Shown here: positions 24,399-32,753 of the stretch, piece after piece
Numbering within the stretch: the stretch's first letter is position 1
Layout: the number at the start of each line of letters is the position of its first letter
Source of the DNA: Deltaproteobacteria bacterium
GTDB lineage: Bacteria; Desulfobacterota; Syntrophobacteria; Syntrophobacterales; Syntrophobacteraceae
Direction: 5' to 3'
DNA length: 33,049 bases
NCBI GenBank assembly: GCA_012517775.1
Contig: JAAYUJ010000738.1
Coordinates: forward strand, 1 to 33,049
Translations under genes and position numbers: made by a program
The notes under the pieces: generated by a model
Seen by the model: only the letters and a program-made list of their open reading frames with translations
The model's database searches: none
Told to the model about the DNA's origin: nothing

Positions 24399-26840
24399 AT
24401 GATGGACCGATTTATTTGTATTCATGGGCATTTTTATCAACCCCCCAGGGAAAGCCCCTGGCTGGAGGCCATTGAGATCCAGGATTCGGCCTTCCCTTAC
24501 CACGACTGGAACGAGCGGATTTCAGCCGAATGCTACGCGGCAAACGCCGTATCGAGAATCTGGGACACGGAAGGACGAATCGCCCAACTCGTGAACAATT
24601 ATGCCAGTATAAGCTTCAACTTCGGTCCGACTGTCTTGCTCTGGATGCAGAAGTATGCCACCGAAGCGTATGAGGCCATTCTGGAGGCTGACAGGCAGAG
24701 TGTGGAGAAATTCTCCGGCCATGGAAATGCTTTGGCCCAAGCATACAACCACATGATCCTGCCGCTGGCCAACAGTCGCGACAAAAACACCCAGATCATC
24801 TGGGGAATAAAGGATTTTGAGTATCGCTTTGGACGCAAGCCCGAAGGGTTGTGGCTCCCGGAGGCGGCTGTAGATCTTGAATCCCTGGACATCATGGCAC
24901 AACACGGCATCGGATTTGCCATACTTTCCCCCAGTCAGGCACGGCAGGTTCGGCCCATTGATGGTAATGAATGGCAAGACGTGAGTGGCGGAAGAATCGA
25001 CCCCGGCATGGCCTACCGGGTGTCGCTGCCGTCAGGCCGCGTCATGGCCCTGTTCTTTTACGACGGCCCCATTTCACAGGCTCTGGCGTTTGAAGGATTA
25101 CTCAACAACGGAGAGGCCTTTGCCAACAGACTGCTGTCCGCTTTCCCCGACGACCGTTCTTCTCCCCGCCTCGTCCACATCGCAACGGATGGCGAAAGCT
25201 ACGGGCATCACCATCGCGGGGGCGACATGGCCCTCGCTCACGCGCTCCAATACATCGAGTCCAATGGACTTGCGCAGTTGACCAATTATGGCCGGTACCT
25301 GGACGAACACCCACCGGCGCACGAAGTGGAAATCTTTGAGAACAGCTCCTGGAGTTGCGCTCACGGCATAGAACGTTGGCGGTCGGATTGCGGATGCAAC
25401 AGCGGCGGCCATCCTGGTTGGAACCAGGGTTGGCGAGCCCCCCTGCGTGCTGCCCTGGACTGGCTCCGGGATGCCGTGAATCCGCCTTTTGAACAAGTGG
25501 CCGGACGGTTTCTCACCGATCCGTGGGCGGCCCGGGACGACTACATCGACATCATCGTGGACCGATCACCCGACCGCGTCAGTGCGTTTCTGACCCGCCA
25601 CGCGACCCGCCCATTGAGCTCCGAGGACGAGATCACGGTCCTGAGGCTCATGGAGTTCCAACGCCACGCCATGCTCATGTACACAAGCTGTGGTTGGTTT
25701 TTTGACGAGCTCTCCGGGATTGAAACAGTTCAGGTCATCCAATATGCCGGCAGGGTTCTTCAGCTAGCCGACCAGCTTTTTAGCGAGGCCTTCGAACCTG
25801 GCTTTCTCGAAAAGCTTGAACTTGCCAGGAGCAACATTCCTGAACATGGTAACGGCCGCATCATTTACGACAAATTGGTCAGGCCTGCCATGCTCGATAT
25901 GAAAGATGTGGGCGCCCACTATGCCTTGAGCTCGCTGTTTCAGGATATCGGCGAACGCAGCTCGATCTATGCCTATTCCGCCACCCGGGAGGACTACCGC
26001 AGCTTTCAGGTGGGAGGCTCAAGGCTCGTAATCGGGCGGGCCACTGTCACTTCAGAGGTTACGCGCATATCCTCCAGCTTGTGCTTTGGCGTTCTGCATC
26101 TTGGTGACCACAGCATCGCCTGCGGCACCGGTGAATATCAGGGCGCGCAAAAATATGAAGCGCTGGCCAAAGAGATTTCAGCAGCTTTCGCCGGAGCTGA
26201 CTTCCCCAAGACCATCCTTCTGCTGGGTAAATACTTCGGGACGTCCACGTATTCTCTGACCTCGTTGTTTGCCGATGAGCGACGAAAAGTCCTGAACATC
26301 ATCATGGGGCCGACTCTGAGAGAGGCTGAAGCTGCATACAGCTCGATTTATGAGCACCATGCTCCCTTGATTCGCTTTCTGACCGGGTCCGGCGCGCCAC
26401 GGCCCCAAGTCCTGTCGGTCGCCGCGGACTTGTGCTTGAATGCCAAGCTTCGCGGAGTGCTTCGAGGGGACGGGCTTGACCCCGAAGTCGTAAGACCTCT
26501 TCTGGAAGAAGCTCGTTTGGCCGGTGCAACTCTGGATGCGACTGCTCTTGGCCTGTTACTGGCCGTCAACATCGAGCGTCTGGCCGAACAACTTCTCGAG
26601 CATCCTGACGAGCTTTCTCGCCTGGAGAGGTTGAATAAGGCTGCTAAGTTGGTCCGGACCTTGCCGTTCGAGGTCAATCTCTGGAAAACCCAAAACATCT
26701 GCTACAAGATCCTTCACTCATGTTGCTCGGACTTCAGGGAGAAGGCCGACTCGGGCGACGAGAATGCGCGTGCATGGATACACAGTTCCATGGTTTTGGC
26801 TGAGAATTTTCGAATCCGGATGCCCTCAAGGCTGCTTTAG
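24399..26840 (+). CDS. GH57 family protein with DUF3536-type C-terminal region
   Basis: 813 aa. The GH57 start is clear (RFICIHGHFYQPPRESPWLE). It continues FNFGPTVLLWMQKYATEAYE, KPEGLWLPEAAVDLESLDIM (the region holding the family's conserved Glu) and HIATDGESYGHHHRGGDMAL, with an Asp-containing motif. A long C-terminal section covers about 400-813 (VFDELSGIETVQVIQYAGRV-like segment), as in DUF3536-containing GH57 proteins. It probably acts on alpha-glucans (amylase or related). It begins 21 bases after the debranching enzyme, behind AAAGGAG. MDRF one codon later is an alternative start. Confidence 0.88.
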   Translation: MMDRFICIHGHFYQPPRESPWLEAIEIQDSAFPYHDWNERISAECYAANAVSRIWDTEGRIAQLVNNYASISFNFGPTVLLWMQKYATEAYEAILEADRQSVEKFSGHGNALAQAYNHMILPLANSRDKNTQIIWGIKDFEYRFGRKPEGLWLPEAAVDLESLDIMAQHGIGFAILSPSQARQVRPIDGNEWQDVSGGRIDPGMAYRVSLPSGRVMALFFYDGPISQALAFEGLLNNGEAFANRLLSAFPDDRSSPRLVHIATDGESYGHHHRGGDMALAHALQYIESNGLAQLTNYGRYLDEHPPAHEVEIFENSSWSCAHGIERWRSDCGCNSGGHPGWNQGWRAPLRAALDWLRDAVNPPFEQVAGRFLTDPWAARDDYIDIIVDRSPDRVSAFLTRHATRPLSSEDEITVLRLMEFQRHAMLMYTSCGWFFDELSGIETVQVIQYAGRVLQLADQLFSEAFEPGFLEKLELARSNIPEHGNGRIIYDKLVRPAMLDMKDVGAHYALSSLFQDIGERSSIYAYSATREDYRSFQVGGSRLVIGRATVTSEVTRISSSLCFGVLHLGDHSIACGTGEYQGAQKYEALAKEISAAFAGADFPKTILLLGKYFGTSTYSLTSLFADERRKVLNIIMGPTLREAEAAYSSIYEHHAPLIRFLTGSGAPRPQVLSVAADLCLNAKLRGVLRGDGLDPEVVRPLLEEARLAGATLDATALGLLLAVNIERLAEQLLEHPDELSRLERLNKAAKLVRTLPFEVNLWKTQNICYKILHSCCSDFREKADSGDENARAWIHSSMVLAENFRIRMPSRLL

Positions 26841-26868
26841 AATTCCATTTTGACAGGGAAGCCGCTTC

Positions 26869-29778
26869 ATGAATACCCCAACAGCGACCTATCGAATTCA
26901 GTTCAGTCCGTCGTTCGGTTTTCAGGCCACGAATTCAATCATTTCCTACCTGGCAGACCTGGGCATATCGGATCTTTACGCTTCGCCCATATTCATGGCC
27001 GTGAAGGGGAGCCTCCACGGCTATGATGTGGTTGACCCCAGCCGCTTGAATCCTGAGCTGGGAGAACCCTCCGACTTCGAAGCGCTGGCTGATGAGCTGA
27101 AAAAGCACAACATGGGCTGGATTCAGGACATTGTCCCGAATCATATGGCAATGGATTCGGACAATCGTTTTCTGATGGATATTTTGGAGAATGGCCCCCG
27201 CTCTAAGTATTTCAAATTCTTCGACGTGGATTGGGACCATCCGGCCGCCAGCCTCAATAAGAGAATTCTGGCGCCATTTCTTGGCAGGTTCTACGGGGAG
27301 TGCCTCGAAGATGGCGAGATCGTGCTCGAATACGGTCCTGACGGTTTCAAGGTTGCTTACTATAACATCGCCTTCCCGTTGCGAATCGATTCTTATCTCA
27401 ATGTTTTTAAGGACTTGGCCCAGTTAAAAAGGAAACTTGCCGACGACGATCCCGACTTTATCAAACTTCTAGGCATCCTTTACGTCTTGAAGTCGCTCGC
27501 TTCCAGCGATGAGCCGGAGGAGCGCTCCAACCAGATCAAATTCATCCAACGGTCACTGTGGGAGCTCTACAACAGCGATGCCGTCATAAAGGCATTTGTT
27601 GATGACACCTTGCGAACATTCAACGGTGAGAAGGGGAAAGCCGAGAGTTTCAACTTCCTTCATGAGCTTCTTGCCCAACAACTTTTCAGGTTTTCATTTT
27701 GGAAAGTGGCCGCGGAAGAAATCAACTATCGCCGCTTTTTTTGTGTCAATGGGCTGATTTCACTCAGAGTGGAAGAGGAGCACGTTTTAGACCACACGCA
27801 CGGCCTGATTATCGATCTGATTGAAAGACGAATCGTAACCGGTTTAAGAATTGATCATGTTGACGGGCTTTACGATCCGACCAGCTATCTTCAAAAAGTG
27901 AGAAGCAGGGCGCCGTCAGCTTATATCGTCGTTGAAAAAATACTCAATCTCAACGAAGACCTGCCGCCTTTCTGGCCGGTACAGGGAACGACCGGCTATG
28001 ATTTTACGAATCAGGTCAATGGATTATTTTGCCAAAGGGAAAATGAGCGCGCCTTCAGCAGAATCTATTCGAGCGTAACGGGCTTGAAGAATTCTTATGA
28101 AGATGTGGTGCGCGACAACAAAAAACTGATGATCCAGGAAGATATGGCGAGCGATGTTCACAACCTCGCCCTGCTTTTGAAGAAGATCTCCAGCCGGGAC
28201 CGCCATGGAAGCGACATAACCTTAAATGCGCTGCGAAGAGCTTTGACCGAGGTCCTTGCGGCCTTCCCCGTATACAGGACCTACATCAGCCAGGTCGCGA
28301 TCTCGGAGAACGACAGGAAAACCATTTTGGAAGCAGTGGACCGGGCAAGAGCCAATTTCCCCTCACTGTTACACGGATTTACGTTCGTCCGCCGATTCCT
28401 TCTCCTGGACTTTCCCGATTATGTTTCCGAGGAAGAGAAACGAGGCTGGCTCCACTTTGCCATGAGGTTCCAGCAGCTTACCGGGCCGGTCATGGCGAAG
28501 GGAGTCGAAGACACCACACTTTATGGGTACAACCGGCTCGTGTCACTCAATGAGGTGGGTGGACGGCCGGATCACTTCGGCTGCTCGCTCGAAGAATTCC
28601 ACGCCTTCAGCACGAAGAAAAGGGAGTTGTGGCCGGATTCTATAAACGCGACCGCGACCCACGATACCAAAAGGGGCGAAGACGTTCGCACCAGAATCAA
28701 TGTGCTCTCCGAGATGCCGGACGAGTGGCTGAAAAAACTCCGCACCTGGCTCAGGATAAACAGGGGTAAAAAGAAGCGCGTCCAAGGCTCGCCAGTCCCG
28801 GATAGGAACGACGAGTACTTTTTGTACCAGACACTCATCGGAGCATTTCCCTTCTCAGATGCCGATTATCCCGACTTCGTTCAAAGAATTAAGGCGTATA
28901 TTGTCAAAGCTGTACGGGAAGCCAAAGTCCACACCGCGTGGTTGAGGCCCGACACCGAGTATGAAGACGCTTACGTATCATTTGCCGAAAAAATCCTGGC
29001 CCCCTCCCAAGACAACGCATTTCTGAAAGATCTCATCCCGTTTTGCAGGAGAGTATCTCACTACGGAATGCTCAACTCCCTCTCGCAGACGCTTGTCAAG
29101 ATAGCCTCACCCGGTGTTCCCGATTTCTATCAGGGGACAGAACTGTGGGACCTGAGCCTGGTGGATCCCGACAATCGCAGGTCCGTGGATTTTGAAAAAA
29201 GGCGTGCGATGCTTGCCGGTATCCGAGAAGGGGAGAATTCAAATATCGACCGACTCATCCAAGATCTACTTTCTACGAGAGAGGATGGAAGGATCAAGCT
29301 CTTTCTAACATATCGGGCGCTCAAAGGTAGAAGAGCGCACCGAGAGATCTTCCAGGAGGGAGCTTACCTTCCCCTCGAGTCGGGTGGAAGGTTCGGGAAC
29401 CACGTCATCGCGTTTGCGCGGAGGCATGAGCAACAATGGGCACTTGTCATAGCTCCGAGGTTTCTCAGCCGCCTGGTTCAAGCGGGAGATTTTCCTCTTG
29501 GAAGAAAGATCTGGCAGGACACTCAGGTGACCATGCCTGACGCGGCGCCGGCACAGTGGCGGAATGTGATTACGAGCGAGGTGCTTTCTGCGGGCATGGC
29601 ACTGCCTGTCGGAGACGCATTACTCAATTTCCCCGTGGCGCTGCTCATGGGCGAAGACAGCAGTATTTCTATAAGCTTGAGAGGGTTAGATGATTGCAAA
29701 TGCCAGGGTTCAATCGCGGATCGGGATGCGAAGCTGGTGAATGGTATCCGCTGCCCAAATGAATTCTTTCAAGTTTGA
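26869..29778 (+). CDS. treY: malto-oligosyltrehalose synthase
   Basis: 969 aa. The TreY start is TATYRIQFSPSFGFQATNSI, then ISDLYASPIFMAVKGSLHGY and DVVDPSRLNPELG. Catalytic GH13 blocks are IQDIVPNHMA, VTGLRIDHVDGLYDP (Asp near 328), AYIVVEKILNLNE (Glu near 355) and TATHDTKRGEDVRTRI (Asp near 597). The C-terminal region includes GVPDFYQGTELWDLSLVDPD. It turns the reducing end of maltodextrin into an alpha,alpha-1,1 link, which TreZ then cuts. It begins 28 bases after the GH57 gene and is last in the operon. Base composition appears lower in GC than treZ and the debranching gene. Confidence 0.94.
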   Translation: MNTPTATYRIQFSPSFGFQATNSIISYLADLGISDLYASPIFMAVKGSLHGYDVVDPSRLNPELGEPSDFEALADELKKHNMGWIQDIVPNHMAMDSDNRFLMDILENGPRSKYFKFFDVDWDHPAASLNKRILAPFLGRFYGECLEDGEIVLEYGPDGFKVAYYNIAFPLRIDSYLNVFKDLAQLKRKLADDDPDFIKLLGILYVLKSLASSDEPEERSNQIKFIQRSLWELYNSDAVIKAFVDDTLRTFNGEKGKAESFNFLHELLAQQLFRFSFWKVAAEEINYRRFFCVNGLISLRVEEEHVLDHTHGLIIDLIERRIVTGLRIDHVDGLYDPTSYLQKVRSRAPSAYIVVEKILNLNEDLPPFWPVQGTTGYDFTNQVNGLFCQRENERAFSRIYSSVTGLKNSYEDVVRDNKKLMIQEDMASDVHNLALLLKKISSRDRHGSDITLNALRRALTEVLAAFPVYRTYISQVAISENDRKTILEAVDRARANFPSLLHGFTFVRRFLLLDFPDYVSEEEKRGWLHFAMRFQQLTGPVMAKGVEDTTLYGYNRLVSLNEVGGRPDHFGCSLEEFHAFSTKKRELWPDSINATATHDTKRGEDVRTRINVLSEMPDEWLKKLRTWLRINRGKKKRVQGSPVPDRNDEYFLYQTLIGAFPFSDADYPDFVQRIKAYIVKAVREAKVHTAWLRPDTEYEDAYVSFAEKILAPSQDNAFLKDLIPFCRRVSHYGMLNSLSQTLVKIASPGVPDFYQGTELWDLSLVDPDNRRSVDFEKRRAMLAGIREGENSNIDRLIQDLLSTREDGRIKLFLTYRALKGRRAHREIFQEGAYLPLESGGRFGNHVIAFARRHEQQWALVIAPRFLSRLVQAGDFPLGRKIWQDTQVTMPDAAPAQWRNVITSEVLSAGMALPVGDALLNFPVALLMGEDSSISISLRGLDDCKCQGSIADRDAKLVNGIRCPNEFFQV

Positions 29779-29882
29779 GCTTTTCAGACTAGAAGGTCCT
29801 AAAGTTTTGCTTCAGTGCTCTGCGAGGAAAAATCACCCACCGGAGAACTGGAGTGCGGGAGATCCACCAGTCCGGTTCAGAT

Positions 29883-29918
29883 GGGAGGAGCGGGGCAAAC
29901 CAATGCCTCGCTCCTCCC
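29883..29918. terminator. hairpin after treY
   Basis: Perfect 10-bp arms GGGAGGAGCG and CGCTCCTCCC with partial inner pairing lie about 105 bp after the treY stop. There is no T-run, so it may be bidirectional or an attenuator of 3' decay. It is also downstream of the minus-strand gene that ends at 29963, so it may serve both. Confidence 0.5.
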
Positions 29919-29962
29919 CCCTATGCGATGATGTAGCGAGATTCGCTCAAATTTCTCAGCAT

Positions 29963-30094
29963 CTACTGTTTCATGACATCTCCAATCTTTCCCGCTTTTG
30001 TTTCAAATTCCTTTGCCACTTTTGTTTTTCCAAAAAAGTACCCGCCAACAAAACCAATGAGCAAACAAACGACTGCTAGAAAGATATTCGACAT
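29963..30094 (-). CDS. 43-aa single-pass membrane protein
   Basis: MSNIFLAVVCLLIGFVGGYF is followed by FGKTKVAKEFETKAGKIGDV and MKQ. It has one N-terminal membrane helix with a GGYFFGK end, then a short charged helix, resembling YtxH-like or other small anchor proteins. AGGAAAGGAG precedes the ATG, which sets the start. The long track ORF 29963-30820 is a shadow of the Gln-rich gene fused to this gene by chance. Function unknown. Confidence 0.65.
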   Translation of the reverse strand: MSNIFLAVVCLLIGFVGGYFFGKTKVAKEFETKAGKIGDVMKQ

Positions 30095-30287
30095 AAATCT
30101 TACTCCTTTCCTGGCCTCGTTTTTTTGAGCTTCTGCCTGGAAATCGTAACAGTGAACCGACTTCCAGGGAAAACAGATCCTTCCTGTAACCAGCAAGTCT
30201 TGACCGGAATCAGGTCCACTGGGTTCCAAATCTTTACTGTTGTTGTTCGTGTCCTTTCTGCTTTCCTTTCTCCTTATCGTCACCTTG

Positions 30288-30921
30288 CTATTGCTGCTTG
30301 TGCTGCTGTTGTGGTTCGGATTCGCGCTCCTCAGCGGGTTGCTGCTGTTGTGGTGGAGGCTTATGCCGTGGTTGAGGCTGCCGAATCTGCTGCTGGTGCT
30401 GCTGTTGTGGTTCAGGATCGTGCTGCACACCAGGTGGCTGCTGTTGTGGTTGAGGCTTGTGCCTTGGTTCATGCCGCTGCATCTGATGCTGGCGCTGCTG
30501 TTGTGGTCGGGATTGCAAACCTTGGACACCCCAAGTTTGTTGCTTTTCCCAATGCCTGCTCTTTTGCCAGCCACTCCAGTTATGTTGAAGTTTTTTGTAT
30601 GGTATTCGTTCGTGGTTCCATTGATGTCCTCCCCAACGATGCTCCCTGTAATCATTCCTCCAACTTGAGGGTATCCGTCTATGAAAAGATGGAATTCCTC
30701 GATAGTAACCCCAACCTGAGCTGTAGTGCCTTGAACGATACCAGCGTACTTCCCACGGACGCCACCACCAGCCATTGTAGAAAAAGATGTCCTCCTCCGC
30801 GTCAGGGACAACGTAGACATACGTCTCAGGTATCACTATGACTCTGGTGGGGCGGCAAATTCGATAGGCGGGGGCAGAGAAATACTAATGTGTACACCTG
30901 CTTCAGCCATCGCGGTAACAG
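30288..30921 (-). pseudogene. secreted Trp/Tyr-rich, Gln-rich protein, frameshifted near its signal peptide
   Basis: The main frame (to the stop at 30288) reads VIPETYVYVVPDAEEDIFFY, NGWWWRPWEVRWYRSRHYSS and RIPYKKLQHNWSGWQKSRHW. This is a conserved type of exported deltaproteobacterial protein. A Gln/Pro/His-rich tail follows (RPQQQRQHQMQRHEPRHKPQ and so on). The N-terminal part, MVVSVTAMAEAGVHISISLP with PPIEFAAPPE, is in another frame and meets a stop at about 30839. One base lost near 30842 (PPE-x-VIVIPETY) would join them. Upstream of that, LLSVLAM also lacks a clean start. Internal GTG initiation would give an unexported protein, so I call it a pseudogene, but a sequencing error is possible. 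Confidence 0.65.
30300..30520. repeat. imperfect CAACAG/CAGCAG-type repeat tract (Gln-rich tail)
   Basis: Runs of TGCTGTTGTGG-like units recur on the plus strand, for example near 30305, 30340, 30400, 30440 and 30495. They code for PQQQ/HQQQ units on the minus strand. The tract keeps several frames open, which explains the long shadow ORFs here. Confidence 0.6.
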
Positions 30922-31108
30922 AAACGACCATTGCCAACACCGATAGTAGTGTTCTAAAGAAGCAATCTTTTCATTTCTTGCCCCCTTTTTCTGCCTCTCC
31001 TTTTATAGAAAGGCTATTTCCATACACCAACAATGATTCACTATCTGAATGTCTGAAAAAGGACATTTGCCGCGTATGGGCACTCGTTTTCGGCAGTTCT
31101 CGACCATA

Positions 31109-31147
31109 TTCCTGCCGTTGCCAGACACAGTCTGAAAGCGGCAGGAA
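31109..31147 (-). terminator. probable terminator hairpin of the second csbD
   Basis: The arms TTCCTGCCG and CGGCAGGAA are perfect and enclose a second small hairpin (CAGAC/GTCTG). The structure begins 18 bases after the csbD stop. No strong T-run is seen. Confidence 0.5.
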
Positions 31148-31164
31148 TGATGGACGCGCCTCCA

Positions 31165-31365
31165 CTACTTCAAAGAAGCTTCCCAAGCCTTGAGCTCCGC
31201 TTCCGCCTCTTCACGTGCGATGCCGTGCCTCTCCTGTATCTTGCCGAGGAGTATGTCACGTTTTCCGGCAATGACGTCCACGTCATCGTCGGTGAGTTTG
31301 CCCCACTTCTCCCTGACCACGCCCTTCACCTGCTTCCAGTTCCCTGCAATTTGATCCCAGTTCAT
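31165..31365 (-). CDS. CsbD-family stress protein (second copy)
   Basis: 66 aa: MNWDQIAGNWKQVKGVVREK, then WGKLTDDDVDVIAGKRDILL and GKIQERHGIAREEAEAELKA. This is the canonical CsbD form (compare E. coli YjbJ). It is clearly divergent from the 59-aa copy at 6552-6731, so it is not a recent duplicate. AAGGAAC precedes the ATG. It is expected to be cytoplasmic and induced by stress. No sigma-54 promoter or UAS is seen within 150 bp. Confidence 0.9.
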   Translation of the reverse strand: MNWDQIAGNWKQVKGVVREKWGKLTDDDVDVIAGKRDILLGKIQERHGIAREEAEAELKAWEASLK

Positions 31366-31427
31366 GACTTGTTCCTTTTCTTTTTAGAAGTTGAATGTTT
31401 TTGGTTGCCGAACCCATGCCCCGTCGC

Positions 31428-31453
31428 AAGGGAGTGCTGTGCACTCCCTTTTT
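31428..31453 (+). terminator. rho-independent terminator
   Basis: AAGGGAGTGC, the loop TGT, then GCACTCCCTT followed by TTT. The T-run is on the plus strand, yet no plus-strand gene ends here. It may serve the minus-strand relic at 31512 as a bidirectional hairpin. Confidence 0.6.
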
Positions 31454-31511
31454 ATGGAAGCATGGCTAAATCCTCCCCCATCAGATCATGATGTGTTGTG
31501 GATTCACAATT

Positions 31512-31838
31512 TTACTCCTGCCTATCGTGCGACCCGGTGCCACCACTACCCTGGAAATTGCCGCCACGACGGCTGGAACCACCGCGACTAGGGCTATCGC
31601 CTCTGGATTTCCCGGAGGGTGGATTACGGCCCACTTGAGCACTGGATTTCCCAGATGACTTGCCGCGGCTCATTTGACTGCCGTCCGAGCCCACGCTCTT
31701 CTGGTTGACTTGTCGCGCACTTCTGCCCTGGCGCACTTGAGGCTTGCTCTCGCGCTGCTGAAGTCCCTTGCGAACAGGGTCTGCCGTCGGTTTGACGATC
31801 GCCTGGATGCAAGGCTCCACGCTCCTTTCAAATGGCTG
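31512..31838 (-). pseudogene. C-terminal relic of a Ser/Gly/Arg-rich (DUF3300-like?) protein
   Basis: The open frame starts after a stop near 31839 and reads RQPFERSVEPCIQAIVKPTA and DPVRKGLQQRESKPQVRQ. A low-complexity tail follows (RGKSSGKSSAQ; SPSRGGSSRRGGNFQGSGG). The beginning looks like the middle of a longer protein, and the GTG that the track uses sits one base from AAGGAG, too close to be a good start. DUF3300 proteins end in such Gly/Ser/Arg tails, but this link is a guess. It could also be an intact small basic protein. Confidence 0.4.
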
Positions 31839-31886
31839 TCTGATTCAGATTATCCCTGACTATTCGTCTCGCCAGCTCCATTTTCC

Positions 31887-32249
31887 TTAGATTTGTAATG
31901 CCTTGTTTACTGAATGAATAAGCCCATCCTGTTTTAGCGGTTTAACGAGGTAATCAACGGCGTGCATGCGAAAACTATCTTGAAGTGTTTCTGCACTGGG
32001 ATATGCCGTCATGATGATCACTCGCGTTTTAAGGTTCCTCCGCATTACCTCCCGTAAGATATCTATCCCCCAGCCATCGCCAAGAAAGATATCTGCAAGT
32101 ATCAGTTCAAATTCTGCTTCATCCATTCTTGTCAAAGCTTCCCGATAATCTTTGGCAGTGAGCACCTTATGCCCTTCAGCTGTAAGGAATTTACTGAAGC
32201 TGAACCTGATGCTCTCTTCATCATCAATCACGAGTAAATTTGCCATCAT
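31887..32249 (-). CDS. stand-alone receiver-domain response regulator
   Basis: 120 aa. All receiver residues are present: acidic pair in LLVIDDEESIRF, phosphoacceptor in LILADIFLGDG (Asp near residue 54), Thr in VIIMTAYPS, and Lys in YLVKPLK. There is no output domain. It resembles the receiver of the sigma-54 regulator at 1779-3488 (IDDEE.IRF.F..FL..EGH; ADI.L.DG.GID.LRE), so it may derive from a paralogue that lost its AAA+ and Fis parts, or be a phosphate sink/competitor for the same kinase. The start may be the first or second Met. A degenerate sigma-54 promoter and UAS copy E are upstream. Confidence 0.9.
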   Translation of the reverse strand: MMANLLVIDDEESIRFSFSKFLTAEGHKVLTAKDYREALTRMDEAEFELILADIFLGDGWGIDILREVMRRNLKTRVIIMTAYPSAETLQDSFRMHAVDYLVKPLKQDGLIHSVNKALQI

Positions 32250-32397
32250 TGATTATCCTTAGTGTGTACGAAGCTCCTCTATTTCCCAATGAGCTAGTCA
32301 TCACCCGCGCCTGCTTTGGAAGCATGCACCGCCGCTCACCTCTCAGACCTGGCTGGCAAGAAATGTCCGAATTGGCTATTCGTCATGATTTCGATGA

Positions 32398-32412
32398 TCA
32401 AGATCTGTGCCG
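32398..32412 (-). promoter_or_regulatory. degenerate sigma-54 promoter toward the receiver gene
   Basis: It is identical over the element to 16165-16179 (minus strand CGGCACAGATCTTGA). The -12 GC is GA. The UAS core edge is 105 bp away. The leader to the gene would be about 135 nt. Confidence 0.45.
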
Positions 32413-32509
32413 AAGAGGCGGATGCACCACTCATCCCATATTGTGATGGTAAAACCCAAGCTTAAGGATGAGCGGTGAGAGGGCAGGCGCATAGCCGGCA
32501 AGACAAGGA

Positions 32510-32560
32510 GTGTTGCATGCAATGGAAACGTTGCATGTATTCTGTATCACGTGCAACATT
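32510..32560. promoter_or_regulatory. UAS copy E
   Basis: GCATGCAAT, spacer GGAAAC, GTTGCATGT, then the third half-site GTGCAACAT at 32551-32559. The layout, including a following stretch like the 3' end of the sigma-54 regulator gene, matches copy A. Confidence 0.7.
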
Positions 32561-32600
32561 TCAAAATCCGGGGGGTATCGATAGTGAAGTTGTACCTTTT
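32561..32600 (-). pseudogene. short relic of the 3' end of a second sigma-54 regulator gene
   Basis: The minus-strand frame reads KRYNFTIDTPRILKC and compares with the intact regulator's end EKYNLTKESLRC. GTTGTAC occurs 38 bp from the GTGCAAC half-site here and 37 bp in copy A. The match is short, so it is only supported by the shared arrangement with UAS copy A. Confidence 0.4.
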
Positions 32601-32642
32601 GGTCTTTAAAGACGTTGAACTGTGAGATTCGAGAGTCATAAG

Positions 32643-32670
32643 ACGCAACGCTTCTGTTGCATACAACACT
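32643..32670. promoter_or_regulatory. UAS copy F, cut off from its promoter by the IS end
   Basis: ACGCAAC, spacer GCTTCT, GTTGCAT and then ACAACAC. The orientation is as in copy D. A promoter would be expected about 100 bp to the right, but the IS element begins at about 32754, after 93 bp, so it has been displaced or lost. The rest of 32250-32763 has no gene. Confidence 0.6.
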
Positions 32671-32753
32671 CTTTCCATACCTGGTCGCATCCCCGCATGG
32701 TAGTCACCACCCCATAACTACTTGAAATCGAGCTGTAAAGTTGTACAGGAACG

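Noticed and set aside
29963-30820. 285-aa minus-strand ORF with NHNSS repeats
   Set aside because: Its repeats are the frame-shifted reading of the Gln-rich tail (CAACAG units), and its end is the separate 43-aa membrane protein. The opposite frame has recognisable conserved protein sequence.
7593-32670. The TTGCATGCAAC repeats as a CRISPR array or REP elements
   Set aside because: They are single copies kilobases apart, not regularly spaced, have no spacers or cas genes, and have a consistent distance to sigma-54 promoters.
32676-32700. TGGTCGCATCCCCGC as a plus-strand sigma-54 promoter for UAS copy E or F
   Set aside because: GG and GC spacing is right, but the TTGC block is CCGC and CAC is missing, and no gene follows before the IS.
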